Made by a program: the position numbers and the translations under genes
Assembly (NCBI GenBank): GCA_944321865.1
Contig: CALUMZ010000019.1
Location: 1 to 37,811, forward strand
From: an uncultured Muribaculaceae bacterium
GTDB lineage: Bacteria; Bacteroidota; Bacteroidia; Bacteroidales; Muribaculaceae
Direction of reading: 5' to 3'
DNA length: 37,811 nt
In this document: one piece after another, positions 14,498-23,206 of the stretch
How the letters are laid out: every line of letters begins with the position of its first letter
How positions within the stretch are numbered: the stretch's first letter is position 1
Notes under the pieces: generated by a model
Databases searched by the model: none
The model's input: the letters and a program-made list of their open reading frames with translations, nothing else
What the model was told of the DNA's origin: nothing

Positions 14498-15214
14498 TCA
14501 AATTTTGTCCAACCCCTTGGTATACTTCAGCCAATAATACTTGAGCGGGTTCTTATGCTTGAGATGCTTCCACGGGCGGCTGCCGTGAGGACGGTGCCAC
14601 ACCGGCAATGTCGTGAACAGGTAATTCTTGAACCCCAACGAAAGTGCCTTGTGCGAGATAGTCACGTCAAACCAGTTCTTCCCGCTATCCAAGTTGTGGA
14701 AATCAAAGGCGCGCAAGAAATCGGGAGTCAGCAACGAACAACAGAAACTGCAATGCTTCTTCTCGGGCAGCACTTTCCCTTCATCACCTTTGGCATACAA
14801 GTATGGATAGTTTATTTCACCATTCTCGTCCACCGTCACTGCTGCGGCAATCGCGCAGTGATCCATTTCCCGGGCACCGTCATACAACCTTTGCAACGTG
14901 TCCTTTTTTACCACCACGTCCGACTCCACAATCAGCAACCCGGCATCGGCTTCTATGGCTTCTTTCTGAGCCATTTGCAACACTAAAAGGTAATTGGGCG
15001 AAGGATGATCGGTTACATCGGCCAGATTAACCAACCTGAAATGCAATTCCTCCGACAATTCCTGCAACTTGCGCGTATTTTCGTCGGTGCTGAAATCATT
15101 ATATACCGTATAGGTATATGGCACGGTAAACTCCGACTCGGCAATAGCCCGAATCGTTTCAACCGTGAGCTCTATTGAATCTTTTACAGGTGTAAGTATA
15201 TGTAATGCTTTCAT
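14498..15214 (-). CDS. Glycosyltransferase family 2-like protein
   Basis: 238 residues from MKALHILTPVKDSIELTVETI. The start of a GT-A fold is visible (HILTPVKDSIELT, YTVYNDFSTDENTRKL), with LLIVESDVVVKKDTLQRL as the probable metal-site region and a WHRPHGSRPWKHLKHKNPLKYYW basic segment near the C-terminus. An earlier in-frame ATG (15247) would overlap glf by 19 bases; the later one leaves a 14-base gap and matches the family start better. It is the second gene of the operon. The acidic site is VESD rather than DxD, so substrate and metal use are uncertain. Confidence 0.8.
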   Translation of the reverse strand: MKALHILTPVKDSIELTVETIRAIAESEFTVPYTYTVYNDFSTDENTRKLQELSEELHFRLVNLADVTDHPSPNYLLVLQMAQKEAIEADAGLLIVESDVVVKKDTLQRLYDGAREMDHCAIAAAVTVDENGEINYPYLYAKGDEGKVLPEKKHCSFCCSLLTPDFLRAFDFHNLDSGKNWFDVTISHKALSLGFKNYLFTTLPVWHRPHGSRPWKHLKHKNPLKYYWLKYTKGLDKI

Positions 15215-15228
15215 AACATTTTCTCGAA

Positions 15229-16332
15229 TTACAACAATTGTTTGCACAAAGCCAATGCCGAAGCAATGGTATCGTCCATGTCGGCATATATATATTGCGC
15301 CAACCGTCCGCCGAAATACACATGCTCCGTTCGGTCGGCAAGGTCCTTGTATTGCTTGTATAACGACATGTTCTTGTCGTCATTTACCGGATAGTACGGT
15401 TCCTTACCCGGCAAAAACTTATCGGGATACTCATACGTTACCACAGTGGTAGGTTGCGTCCCGAATTCAAAGTGCTTATGCTCGATGACACGCGTATACG
15501 GAACCTCATATTCCGTATAGTTCACCACGGCGTTTCCTTGGAAATCGGGCATGTCCAACGCTTTATGTTCAAAACGCAGGCTGCGATATTCCAAATGCCC
15601 GTTGCAAAAATCAAAAAACTCGTCGATGCAACCGGTAAAAACCACATTGTCGGCCAGAGCGTCCAGTTCTTCCCTGTGCTCCATGTAATTAGTCTCCAAG
15701 CGCACCTCTATCCCGTCAAGTAACGAATCGACAAGCGCGTTATATCCGCCTATGGGGATACCTTGGTAGAGGTCGTTGAAATAATTGTTGTCAAACACAA
15801 ACCTGAAAGGCACCCTCTTGATTATGAACGCCGGCAGTTCGGTTGCACTGCGCCCCCACTGCTTTTCGGTATATCCCTTTATCAACACATTATAAATATC
15901 GCGCCCGCACAATGTCAATGCCTGTTCCTCCAAGTTTCGGGGTTGTGTGATGTGGGCATATTCGCCACGTTGTTCCGCAATCTTGGCCCGAGCCTCCTGC
16001 GGTGTCTTCACCCCCCATAACTGATAAAACGTGTTCATGTTGAACGGCAGGTTATACAACTTTCCACGATAACAAGCCAACGGCGAATTGGTAAACCTGT
16101 TAAAAGGCACCAACCGGTTCACATAGTCCCACACCTCCTTGTTGTCGGTATGGAAAATATGCGCCCCATAGCTATGCACATGTATGCCGTCGCGGTCTTC
16201 ACAATACACATTCCCCCCTTTGTGCGCCCTGCGGTCGACAACCAAGCACCGCTTTCCTGCACACCGGGCTTCATGCGCAAACACCGAACCAAACAATCCG
16301 GCACCAACTATCAAATAATCATATTGTTTCAT
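15229..16332 (-). CDS. glf: UDP-galactopyranose mutase
   Basis: A 367-residue FAD enzyme that converts UDP-galactopyranose to UDP-galactofuranose in the cytoplasm. The Rossmann motif GAGLFGSVFA (GxGxxG at 10-15), the VVDRRAHKGGNVY segment, YGAHIFHT, the GYTEKQWG motif and the C-terminal FGGRLAQYIYADMDD block are all characteristic of bacterial Glf, and the length is normal. An upstream in-frame ATG (16416) adds 28 residues without similarity; the start at 16332, just before the FAD motif, is chosen. It is the first gene of the eight-gene operon and has a promoter directly upstream. Confidence 0.96.
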   Translation of the reverse strand: MKQYDYLIVGAGLFGSVFAHEARCAGKRCLVVDRRAHKGGNVYCEDRDGIHVHSYGAHIFHTDNKEVWDYVNRLVPFNRFTNSPLACYRGKLYNLPFNMNTFYQLWGVKTPQEARAKIAEQRGEYAHITQPRNLEEQALTLCGRDIYNVLIKGYTEKQWGRSATELPAFIIKRVPFRFVFDNNYFNDLYQGIPIGGYNALVDSLLDGIEVRLETNYMEHREELDALADNVVFTGCIDEFFDFCNGHLEYRSLRFEHKALDMPDFQGNAVVNYTEYEVPYTRVIEHKHFEFGTQPTTVVTYEYPDKFLPGKEPYYPVNDDKNMSLYKQYKDLADRTEHVYFGGRLAQYIYADMDDTIASALALCKQLL

Positions 16333-16356
16333 TAATTGTGCATGCTTATTATTGAA

Positions 16357-16388
16357 CAAAACTATATAAAGAATTTTACCTGTACAAT
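16357..16388 (-). promoter_or_regulatory. Promoter of the glycan operon
   Basis: The minus strand has ATTG (16385-16388), a 20-base spacer and TAGTTTTG (16357-16364), a full match to TAnnTTTG with 3 of 4 bases at -33. The start would be near 16350, leaving a leader of about 20 bases before glf. One promoter could drive all eight genes to 9043, since the gaps between them are overlaps or under 30 bases. Confidence 0.6.
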
Positions 16389-16430
16389 TTTTACGACGGC
16401 AAAAAGCCCCCTGCACCCGAACAAAAAGCG

Positions 16431-17753
16431 TCAGACGGCCGGAAGGCTCATGCCGTTGAGCTTGCGGTACAAGTCAAGGGCATACACGTCGGTCATCGCA
16501 CTTATGTGGTCAATAACGGCTTGAATCTTCTCAAACAGCGTGGGTGCGTTCACGTCGTATTGCTGCGGGAACTTGCTCAACAGCAATTGAGAATATGTCC
16601 GCTCGGGATAGAGCACCGCATCGGTGAGTTTTCGCAGCAGTTCTGTTATGATTTGGTGCCCGGCAAGGTCTATATCCACCACATCACTTGCCCGGTATAT
16701 TTTGGCATAAGCCGTGTCGCTGCACCTGCGGTATGCTTTTAACGAACGCTCCGACAAGTGGTCGATAAGGCAACCTTTAAACTGTCCTTCGAGTATTTCT
16801 TCTTCATGTTCAAGGAATATCTTGCAGCATTCTCCCACAAGCAGCCCGATGATGCACGACCGCAGGTACACCACTTTTTCATTCTTGTCGGCCACGTGCG
16901 ACATGACTTCCTCTATATGCTTGCGGCGTGCGTCGTCGAAGAATCCCAGCAACAACTCAATAACATCGCCGGTGTTCAAGATCTTCAATTTATGCGCATC
17001 TTCAATATCCATCACCTGATAGCAAATGTCGTCGGCCGCCTCCATAAGGTATACCAACGGGTGGCGGCAATAATGCTCATCCTCGATTTTTATCAAGCCC
17101 ACCTCATCGGCAACACGTTCAAAAAGTTCTTTCTCGGTGGTAAAAAAGCCAAACTTGCCTTTTTCGCCGCACTTCGACGAGGAAAACGGATACTTCACTA
17201 TCGAGGCGAGCATGGAATAAGTCATGGCAAATCCTCCCGGCCGGCGTCCGTTGAATTGATGCACAAGCAGGCGGAACGAGTTGGCATTCCCCTCGAAATG
17301 TATCAAGTCGTCCCATTGCCTTGAAGTAAGGCGTTCCTTGAACTTCAGCCCATCGCCTTCGCTGAAAAACGCGCCTATCGACTTTTCGCCCGAATGACCG
17401 AATGGCGGATTACCAAGGTCGTGTGCAAGACATGCAGCGGCCACTATCTCCTCGATGTTGTGGAATTTCTTCACCCACGGCTCGCCGGCATACTTCACAC
17501 GCAGCTTGCGTGCCACCTCGCTTGCCAACGATTTGCCCACACTCGACACTTCGAGACTGTGTGTCAATCTGTTATGCACAAATATACTCCCCGGCAACGG
17601 GAACACCTGCGTCTTATTCTGCAAACGCCTGAACGGAGACGAAAACACCAACCTGTCATAATCGCGCTGGAAATCGCTGCGGACAGTCACTTTCTTGTCA
17701 TCATATTGCTCCAACCCAAGCCGCTTGCCACATATCAAGCGGTCCCAGTCCAT
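16431..17753 (-). CDS. dgt: Deoxynucleoside triphosphate triphosphohydrolase (dGTPase family)
   Basis: 440 residues. An HD-domain hydrolase that cleaves dNTPs to deoxynucleoside and triphosphate. DYDRLVFSSPFRRLQNKTQVFPL (31-53) with NRLTHSLEVSSVG (H65) and CLAHDLGNPPFGHSGE (HD at 111-112, H120) contain the metal-binding and catalytic residues. YLMEAADDICYQVMDIEDAHK carries the later aspartate. Earlier in-frame ATGs (17774, 17840) would overlap the deacetylase gene and add no family sequence; the start at 17753 leaves a 7-base gap. It probably balances dNTP pools, and dut lies close by on the other strand. Whether it prefers dGTP or several dNTPs cannot be told. Confidence 0.92.
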   Translation of the reverse strand: MDWDRLICGKRLGLEQYDDKKVTVRSDFQRDYDRLVFSSPFRRLQNKTQVFPLPGSIFVHNRLTHSLEVSSVGKSLASEVARKLRVKYAGEPWVKKFHNIEEIVAAACLAHDLGNPPFGHSGEKSIGAFFSEGDGLKFKERLTSRQWDDLIHFEGNANSFRLLVHQFNGRRPGGFAMTYSMLASIVKYPFSSSKCGEKGKFGFFTTEKELFERVADEVGLIKIEDEHYCRHPLVYLMEAADDICYQVMDIEDAHKLKILNTGDVIELLLGFFDDARRKHIEEVMSHVADKNEKVVYLRSCIIGLLVGECCKIFLEHEEEILEGQFKGCLIDHLSERSLKAYRRCSDTAYAKIYRASDVVDIDLAGHQIITELLRKLTDAVLYPERTYSQLLLSKFPQQYDVNAPTLFEKIQAVIDHISAMTDVYALDLYRKLNGMSLPAV

Positions 17754-17760
17754 TCTATTT

Positions 17761-18453
17761 CTACTTGTTGCCATTGACGTTATCGTATGTGACTTTGGCA
17801 TTGGGGACCGGCGTGACTCCTTTCCTCTTGAAAAGTTCACTGACAGTCACGAATGTATAGCCTTGCTGTTTTAATTCGGGAATAATCGTTTTCAATGCAT
17901 CAACCGTAGCATCGTTGCCCTCCGAGTCGTGCAAACGTATGATGTCGCCATCTTTCACTTTCGACAGCACAGCGTTGCTACGTGCTGCCGCATCCAAGGC
18001 CGGATTGGTATCGTCCGCACCAAGCCCGCCAATGAATGTCAGGTTAATGGTTTCATACATCACGTCGCTCGTTTCCAAGAATGGTGCTCGGAAGAATTGC
18101 GGAGCCCGACCCGAGATTTGCCTTATCACATGAGACGTGAAATTCACTTCCATGCGAATCTTGTCGGCAACCATATCGCCCATTCGAGAATGCGAACGCG
18201 AATGGTTTTCCAATTGGCAGCCTTGTTCCACTGCACGTTTCAGCACATCTCTTGTAGAGGCATCTATATCCTTGCCACACAGGAAGAATGTGGCCACCAC
18301 ATCATTACTCTTCAGCACATCGAGCACCTTCACCGTTGTTGTAGTATTAGGCCCGTCGTCAAAAGTCAATGCAACCAACTTGCCGCCACCGTCGGCAGCA
18401 TGAGCCGCAACACAACACATCACGGCAACAATCATAACTAACAGTTTGTTCAT
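17761..18453 (-). CDS. Secreted polysaccharide deacetylase (CE4, NodB domain)
   Basis: 230 residues with a signal peptide ending VAAHAA (residues 1-20). All NodB motifs are visible: TFDDGP (30-35, base and metal aspartates D32/D33), NHSRSHS (metal H84 and H88), RAPF (122-125) and LHDS (174-177, H175). It removes N- or O-acetyl groups from a polysaccharide, possibly chitin-like, peptidoglycan or xylan. The short domain without binding modules suggests periplasmic cell-wall or exopolysaccharide editing. It is 7 bases upstream of the dNTPase gene, so the two share a transcript despite unrelated functions. Confidence 0.92.
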   Translation of the reverse strand: MNKLLVMIVAVMCCVAAHAADGGGKLVALTFDDGPNTTTTVKVLDVLKSNDVVATFFLCGKDIDASTRDVLKRAVEQGCQLENHSRSHSRMGDMVADKIRMEVNFTSHVIRQISGRAPQFFRAPFLETSDVMYETINLTFIGGLGADDTNPALDAAARSNAVLSKVKDGDIIRLHDSEGNDATVDALKTIIPELKQQGYTFVTVSELFKRKGVTPVPNAKVTYDNVNGNK

Positions 18454-18613
18454 ACCGGTCGATTCATGAAATTAATTCCAATTGCGAATATACAAAATAT
18501 TCATCACCGCAAGCAACAAAGCGGCGTTTTTCATTCTTCTCATTCTCACATGCAAATAAACGATTAGAATCGCCATTTGCCAAATTTAATATAATTATTT
18601 ATGATTATTCTGC

Positions 18614-18621
18614 TATATTTG
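18614..18621 (+). promoter_or_regulatory. -7 box of the dut operon
   Basis: TATATTTG matches TAnnTTTG and lies 30 bases before the dut ATG; no clear -33 TTTG is at the right distance. It is the only good candidate in the divergent region 18454-18651 and would drive the operon from dut to the flippase at 25587. Confidence 0.5.
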
Positions 18622-18651
18622 AGTAATTTCGCAATATCTAAGCTAATTATA

Positions 18652-19095
18652 ATGGAACAAATAAAAGTCAACATCATAAACTCTTCAACAAATCCGTTGC
18701 CGGCATACGAAACCGGTGGAAGCGCAGGCATGGACCTGCGTGCGGCTTTGTCCGAACCCGTGGTGCTGCAACCATTGCAGCGGGCCATGATTCCCACAGG
18801 AATACGCATAGCCCTGCCCGAAGGATATGAATGCCAAATCAGGCCGCGCAGCGGACTTGCCGCCAAGCACGGCATAACCGTCTTGAACACCCCCGGGACC
18901 ATCGATGCCGACTATCGCGGCGAAATAAAAGTAATACTGGTCAACCTGTCGGACGAGCCATTCACCATAAATCCCGGTGAACGGATATGCCAGATGGTGA
19001 TTTCACAATACACACGCGCCGAATGGGTCGAAGTAGACCTCCTCGACGACACCGAACGTGGCAGCGGAGGATTTGGGCACACCGGATTGAAATAA
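18652..19095 (+). CDS. dut: dUTP diphosphatase
   Basis: 147 residues, a trimeric dUTPase that hydrolyses dUTP to dUMP and pyrophosphate, keeping uracil out of DNA and feeding thymidylate synthesis. The five conserved motifs can be read: GSAGMDLRA (23-31), [18 protein letters not shown] (64-75) with [13 protein letters not shown] (80-92, catalytic D86 region), ERICQMV, and the C-terminal lid [10 protein letters not shown] (136-145). The start at 18652 gives the usual length; an in-frame ATG 17 codons upstream overlaps the promoter. It is first in an operon with envelope genes, an order that I recall as recurrent in Bacteroidales. Confidence 0.97.
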   Translation: MEQIKVNIINSSTNPLPAYETGGSAGMDLRAALSEPVVLQPLQRAMIPTGIRIALPEGYECQIRPRSGLAAKHGITVLNTPGTIDADYRGEIKVILVNLSDEPFTINPGERICQMVISQYTRAEWVEVDLLDDTERGSGGFGHTGLK

Positions 19096-19205
19096 TACTG
19101 TGTGCCACCGCCTTTTTCACCGGCTCTCCCCCGCTTTCACCATGGAAATATGAGAAAAGCATATCACCCTCCACCACCAAGAAACAAACTAAACTCAACG
19201 CACAA

Positions 19206-20948
19206 GTGAAGCGATTTTTATCAGCCATAATAATATTAATCACACTCATCATCTTGTCGCCTCAAAGTGCCACCGGCGCATCGAAAGACAAGGAAGAACT
19301 TGAATGGAATCGCCGAAAGGCAAGTTACATATTCCTCGAAGCCATGCGGCAACGGGAGAAAGACAACCTCGATGCATTCTTTGAATTGTTGCGGCAGGCT
19401 CACAGGCTCGACCCTGAAAACAGCATTGTCTCATATTACCTCGGAATATGCTACATTTCAATGAACAATTCTTCCCGGGAAATAGCCGAAGAAGGCTACC
19501 GATTAATGAAAAAGCACTTCGCCGAGAAGCCTGACGACTATGACGAAGCCGTGGCTATTGCCAATGTGGCAAGCCGCCTCGGGCACAACGACGAAGCAAT
19601 AGCCGTCCTCGACACGCTCACATCACGTTATCCCGAGAAACTTGAAGTGAGAGCCATGCTTGCCGACGCATGCGCACGAAACAGGCAATTCCGTGAAGCC
19701 ATTGCCACATATGATTCGCTCGAAGCCGTCGATGGCAAGTCAATTGCCATATCTCTGCGCAAAATAAATTATTACCTTGCCTTAGATGACACCACGGGCA
19801 CCATCAATGAAGGAATGGACCTGTACCATTCAGCCCCCGACAATGCCACCTACAACCTGCTGATGGGCAACATTTACATGCAGATGGGCCGGCAAGACAG
19901 CGCTATGCTGTATATCGACCGCGCCCAAGTCCTTGACCCGGAAAACGGCATGACATACCTGACAAAAGCTCAAATATACTATAACGACGGCGACTCGGTG
20001 AATTATGACAAACAGATTTACCAAGCCCTCATAAGCAAAGACCTCGATGTGGAGAACAAGGTTGCCGTATTGACCGACTACATCAAACAGCTCCTTGCCG
20101 AACGAGACTCGTCGCAACGCATCGACAACCTTTTCAAGGTATTAATATCACAACACCCTCACGAAAGCGACATACACGACCTGTATAGCGAATACTTCTT
20201 TACCCGGGGGGACTACAACAAGGCAGCCGAACAATTGGAATATGTCACCGACATTGACCCGTCGGACTCAAGGAACTGGAAACGCTTGATGATGGTATAC
20301 TTGATTGCCGAAAACTTTCCCAAAACGATTGAGACTGCCCGAAAAGCTCTCGAATATAACCCCGCCAACCTCGACCTGTACCAATATGTGGCTCCGGCAT
20401 ATTACCAAATCAAAGAATACGACAAAGCGCTTCTCACCTATCGTAAGGCTCTTGAAATTGCCGATTCGTCGGACTACGCCTTGCGCTCAAGCCTCACATG
20501 CGGCATAGCCGACGTTTATGGGGCTTTGAACGATACTGCAAAAACCATAGAATGCTATAAAGAAGCAATAAAACTCGACCCCGGCAACTACGTGGCCATG
20601 AACAATTATGCCTACTACCTTGCCGTGAGAGACATCGACCTTGACGAGGCCGAACGCCTTAGCGCACTCGCCGTAAAAGACGAGCCGGCCAACGAAACGT
20701 ATCTCGACACATACGCAGTGGTGTTCTTCAGGAAAAAAGAATACAAGTTGGCTCTTGCATATATCGAGAAAGCCATCAAAAATTGCCGTGAAGAGAATGC
20801 CGAAATACTTGAACACTATGGCGACATCTTGTTCATGAACGGGCAATTCGACAAGGCAGCGGAAAATTGGGAAAAAGCCTTGGAGCTGAATCCCGAGTCT
20901 GACATACTAAAACGAAAAGTAAAATACAAGACCTACTTCAACGAATAA
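19206..20948 (+). CDS. Exported tetratricopeptide repeat protein
   Basis: About 580 residues with a GTG start at 19206. This start gives a clean signal peptide (MKRFLSAIIILITLIILSPQSATGA); the open frame reaches back into dut in another frame, without protein character there. The mature part is almost all TPR helices, for example AFFELLRQAHRLDPENSIVSYYLG, NLLMGNIYMQMGRQDSAMLY, DLYQYVAPAYYQIKEYDKALLTYRKALEI and NYVAMNNYAYYLA. TPR solenoids are scaffolds, so it probably acts as a periplasmic assembly factor. It is followed after 11 bases by the DUF4292 lipoprotein gene and then the EnvC-like gene, suggesting a shared role in envelope assembly. The specific partner is unknown. Confidence 0.85.
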   Translation: MKRFLSAIIILITLIILSPQSATGASKDKEELEWNRRKASYIFLEAMRQREKDNLDAFFELLRQAHRLDPENSIVSYYLGICYISMNNSSREIAEEGYRLMKKHFAEKPDDYDEAVAIANVASRLGHNDEAIAVLDTLTSRYPEKLEVRAMLADACARNRQFREAIATYDSLEAVDGKSIAISLRKINYYLALDDTTGTINEGMDLYHSAPDNATYNLLMGNIYMQMGRQDSAMLYIDRAQVLDPENGMTYLTKAQIYYNDGDSVNYDKQIYQALISKDLDVENKVAVLTDYIKQLLAERDSSQRIDNLFKVLISQHPHESDIHDLYSEYFFTRGDYNKAAEQLEYVTDIDPSDSRNWKRLMMVYLIAENFPKTIETARKALEYNPANLDLYQYVAPAYYQIKEYDKALLTYRKALEIADSSDYALRSSLTCGIADVYGALNDTAKTIECYKEAIKLDPGNYVAMNNYAYYLAVRDIDLDEAERLSALAVKDEPANETYLDTYAVVFFRKKEYKLALAYIEKAIKNCREENAEILEHYGDILFMNGQFDKAAENWEKALELNPESDILKRKVKYKTYFNE

Positions 20949-20959
20949 ATAACAGAACC

Positions 20960-21781
20960 ATGAGTTCCCGGGTTTCGTTCATATTGCCCATGTTGGTTTT
21001 GATGCTGCTGCACGTGTCATGCCGCACCGTCACCGAAGGCTACCGCCCGGTATCGCCCACTATCGACACGCGCGATGCCTTGACGAGGTTAGAGTCAATA
21101 ATCGGCAGCTACTCCCAATGGCATTCGTTCTCGGCCAAAGGGCGATTCGGAATATCGGGGCAGGACGAAGAAATATCGGCATCGATGCAAATGCGCATGC
21201 TCAACAATCGATACATATACATATCGCTTCGCGGCGGAATGGGAATCGAGGGCGGGAAAATATATATTACTCCCGACAGTCTTTTCATAATAGACAAAAT
21301 CAATAAATGCTATGTTGCCGACAAAATGTCGACATTTACCGCAGGCATACCCATTTCACTCGAATCGCTGCAAAACATACTGTTGTGCCGTGCCTTTGGC
21401 ATCGACACCGGCAAGGCTGCCGTACATGCCGACGACAAAGGCAGCATCGGCGCGTCGGCATCAGACGGGAACGGCACCGCATTTAACTTCACTTTCGACT
21501 GTTACAACATGCTCGGCTCAATGTCGGCAACCAAGGATGGCATGCCCTCGCTATGCTCGGCGGGATATGACAACTACATCGAAACCGACGCCGGCGGGGT
21601 AATTGCCACAACTATCGCCATCATCACCCGGCTCCAAGGCAGCGACATCACCATGTCGGCCCGATATGAGCCTTCGAGCATAGTGTGGAACGCCCCCCTC
21701 AACGACAATCTTTCAATAAATCATAAATACAGATGCATCGATGCCGACATGCTGATAAAGCAACTAAGTAACGATTTGTAA
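20960..21781 (+). CDS. DUF4292 lipoprotein
   Basis: 273 residues. The lipoprotein signal ends LLHVSC with C21 as lipidation site. The mature protein has alternating strands (SFSAKGRFGISGQDEEISASMQMRM, YIYISLRGGMGIEGGKIYITPDSLFIIDKINKCYVA) typical of DUF4292, which I recall as resembling the LolA/LolB and LpqX-like half-barrel fold. A role in handling lipoprotein or lipid in the periplasm is possible but unproven. It sits in the fixed neighbourhood dut, TPR, DUF4292, EnvC-like, spaced by 11 and 26 bases, so co-expression is likely. Confidence 0.85.
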   Translation: MSSRVSFILPMLVLMLLHVSCRTVTEGYRPVSPTIDTRDALTRLESIIGSYSQWHSFSAKGRFGISGQDEEISASMQMRMLNNRYIYISLRGGMGIEGGKIYITPDSLFIIDKINKCYVADKMSTFTAGIPISLESLQNILLCRAFGIDTGKAAVHADDKGSIGASASDGNGTAFNFTFDCYNMLGSMSATKDGMPSLCSAGYDNYIETDAGGVIATTIAIITRLQGSDITMSARYEPSSIVWNAPLNDNLSINHKYRCIDADMLIKQLSNDL

Positions 21782-21807
21782 AACACCCATAGCCCACCTT
21801 CAAGGAA

Positions 21808-23178
21808 ATGAACTTCAAGCCACTCGTCATATTATTTTTGACTGCTGCCATAGCCGCATTTTCGGCTGCGGCGCAAAACTCCGACATGGGAAGCGTGCGC
21901 AAGCAAAAAGAACAAAAACAAAAAGAGATAAGGCACACTTCGACCCAAATAGACAATACAAGCAAGAAAATATCCCGGCAACTGAATTCGCTCCGCTCAA
22001 TCGAGGCCGACATCGCCACACAAGGCAAGCTAATCGACACGCTCAACGCGCAATTAGACAGCATTAACACCATGATAGGCACTGTCAACGACTCTATCAC
22101 TGCCATCGACAATCGCCTTGCATCATTGCGCAGTTCATACGCCAAGGCAATCAGGCAGATGTACTCACACTCTTCGTCGTTCGACAGGCTCATGTTTATC
22201 TTTTCGGCCAAGTCGTTCCATGAAGGGTACAGGCGAATGCGCTACCTGAAACAATTCAAGAAATGGCGCGAACGCAATGCCGAAAAAATCAAAGAACAGA
22301 TGCAATTGCTTGAACAAGAGAAACGACATCTTGAAACATTGAAAAGCCAGAAATCAAGCAACCTGACTGCACAACAACGTGCCAAGCTCGACCTTGAAGG
22401 GCAAAAAACAAAACAAAACAGCGTTATCAAGCAACTGCGCAAACAAGACAAGCAACTGCGCGCCACACTTGCCGAACAGCAACGGCAGGCCGAAGCTCTT
22501 GACCGCGAACTCGACCGCCTGATTGCCGAGGAGCAACGGCGTGCAGCCGAAGAAGAACAGCGCAGGCTGGAAGAGGAGCGTCGCCGACAAGCCGAAGAAC
22601 AACGGCGCAAGCAACAATCAGCCTCAAAAGAAGAGCCATCGGCATCGGCCGACAAAGAAAAATCGGAAGAACCCACCCCGCCCCGCAAACAAGAACCCAA
22701 ACGTGAACCATCGGAGTTAGGGAAGGAAGCTCCATCCATACCTGCACCCGAACGCAAATTCAAGGGGTCATTTGAGAGCAACAAGGGCAGATTGCTCTTC
22801 CCCGTCACCGGCAAATACAAGATTGTCAGCACATTCGGGCAACACAAACACCCCGAGTTGAAATATGTGAAAGTCAACAACAATGGCATCGACATCGAGG
22901 CCCAACCGGGAGCCATGGCCCGTGCCATATTCGACGGCAAAGTGTCGGCCGTATTCCCGCAAGACGGCTATCACACGGTGGTAATGGTAAGGCACGGCAA
23001 ATACTTGTCGATATATGTCAACTTAAGCGAAATCTACATCCGCAAGGGCGACACACTTAAAGCAGGCGATGCCATAGGCAAAATCTATTCCGACCCCGAC
23101 GACGGAGGCCGCACGATACTGCACTTTGAGGTTCGCCGCGAGAAAGACAAGTTAGACCCGCAACAGTGGGTGAAATAA
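21808..23178 (+). CDS. EnvC-like murein hydrolase activator, degenerate M23 (LytM) domain
   Basis: 456 residues. A signal peptide ending FSAAAQ is followed by a long coiled coil (about 28-270; the EEQRRAAEEEQRRLEEERRRQ part is highly charged), a Pro/Lys/Glu-rich linker (270-318) and a LytM domain (about 325-455). Active M23 enzymes have HxGxD; here it is NNNGID (357-362), so the first zinc ligand is N359. The later HxH is reduced to ILHF (only H439), and the catalytic YxHL position reads YVNL. This is the pattern of non-catalytic activators such as EnvC/NlpD, which release amidase inhibition at the septum. It is therefore an amidase activator rather than an endopeptidase. Confidence 0.88.
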   Translation: MNFKPLVILFLTAAIAAFSAAAQNSDMGSVRKQKEQKQKEIRHTSTQIDNTSKKISRQLNSLRSIEADIATQGKLIDTLNAQLDSINTMIGTVNDSITAIDNRLASLRSSYAKAIRQMYSHSSSFDRLMFIFSAKSFHEGYRRMRYLKQFKKWRERNAEKIKEQMQLLEQEKRHLETLKSQKSSNLTAQQRAKLDLEGQKTKQNSVIKQLRKQDKQLRATLAEQQRQAEALDRELDRLIAEEQRRAAEEEQRRLEEERRRQAEEQRRKQQSASKEEPSASADKEKSEEPTPPRKQEPKREPSELGKEAPSIPAPERKFKGSFESNKGRLLFPVTGKYKIVSTFGQHKHPELKYVKVNNNGIDIEAQPGAMARAIFDGKVSAVFPQDGYHTVVMVRHGKYLSIYVNLSEIYIRKGDTLKAGDAIGKIYSDPDDGGRTILHFEVRREKDKLDPQQWVK

Positions 23179-23206
23179 TCCACACCATTTACCTCACGCA
23201 CAAAAC

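Noticed and set aside
18987..19205. Longer N-terminus for the TPR protein
   Set aside because: It would overlap dut; the GTG at 19206 produces a well-formed signal peptide.
22242..22940. 232-codon frame antisense to the EnvC-like gene
   Set aside because: Its Ser/Arg/Cys-rich sequence is the complement of the Glu/Arg/Gln coiled coil and is not a real protein.
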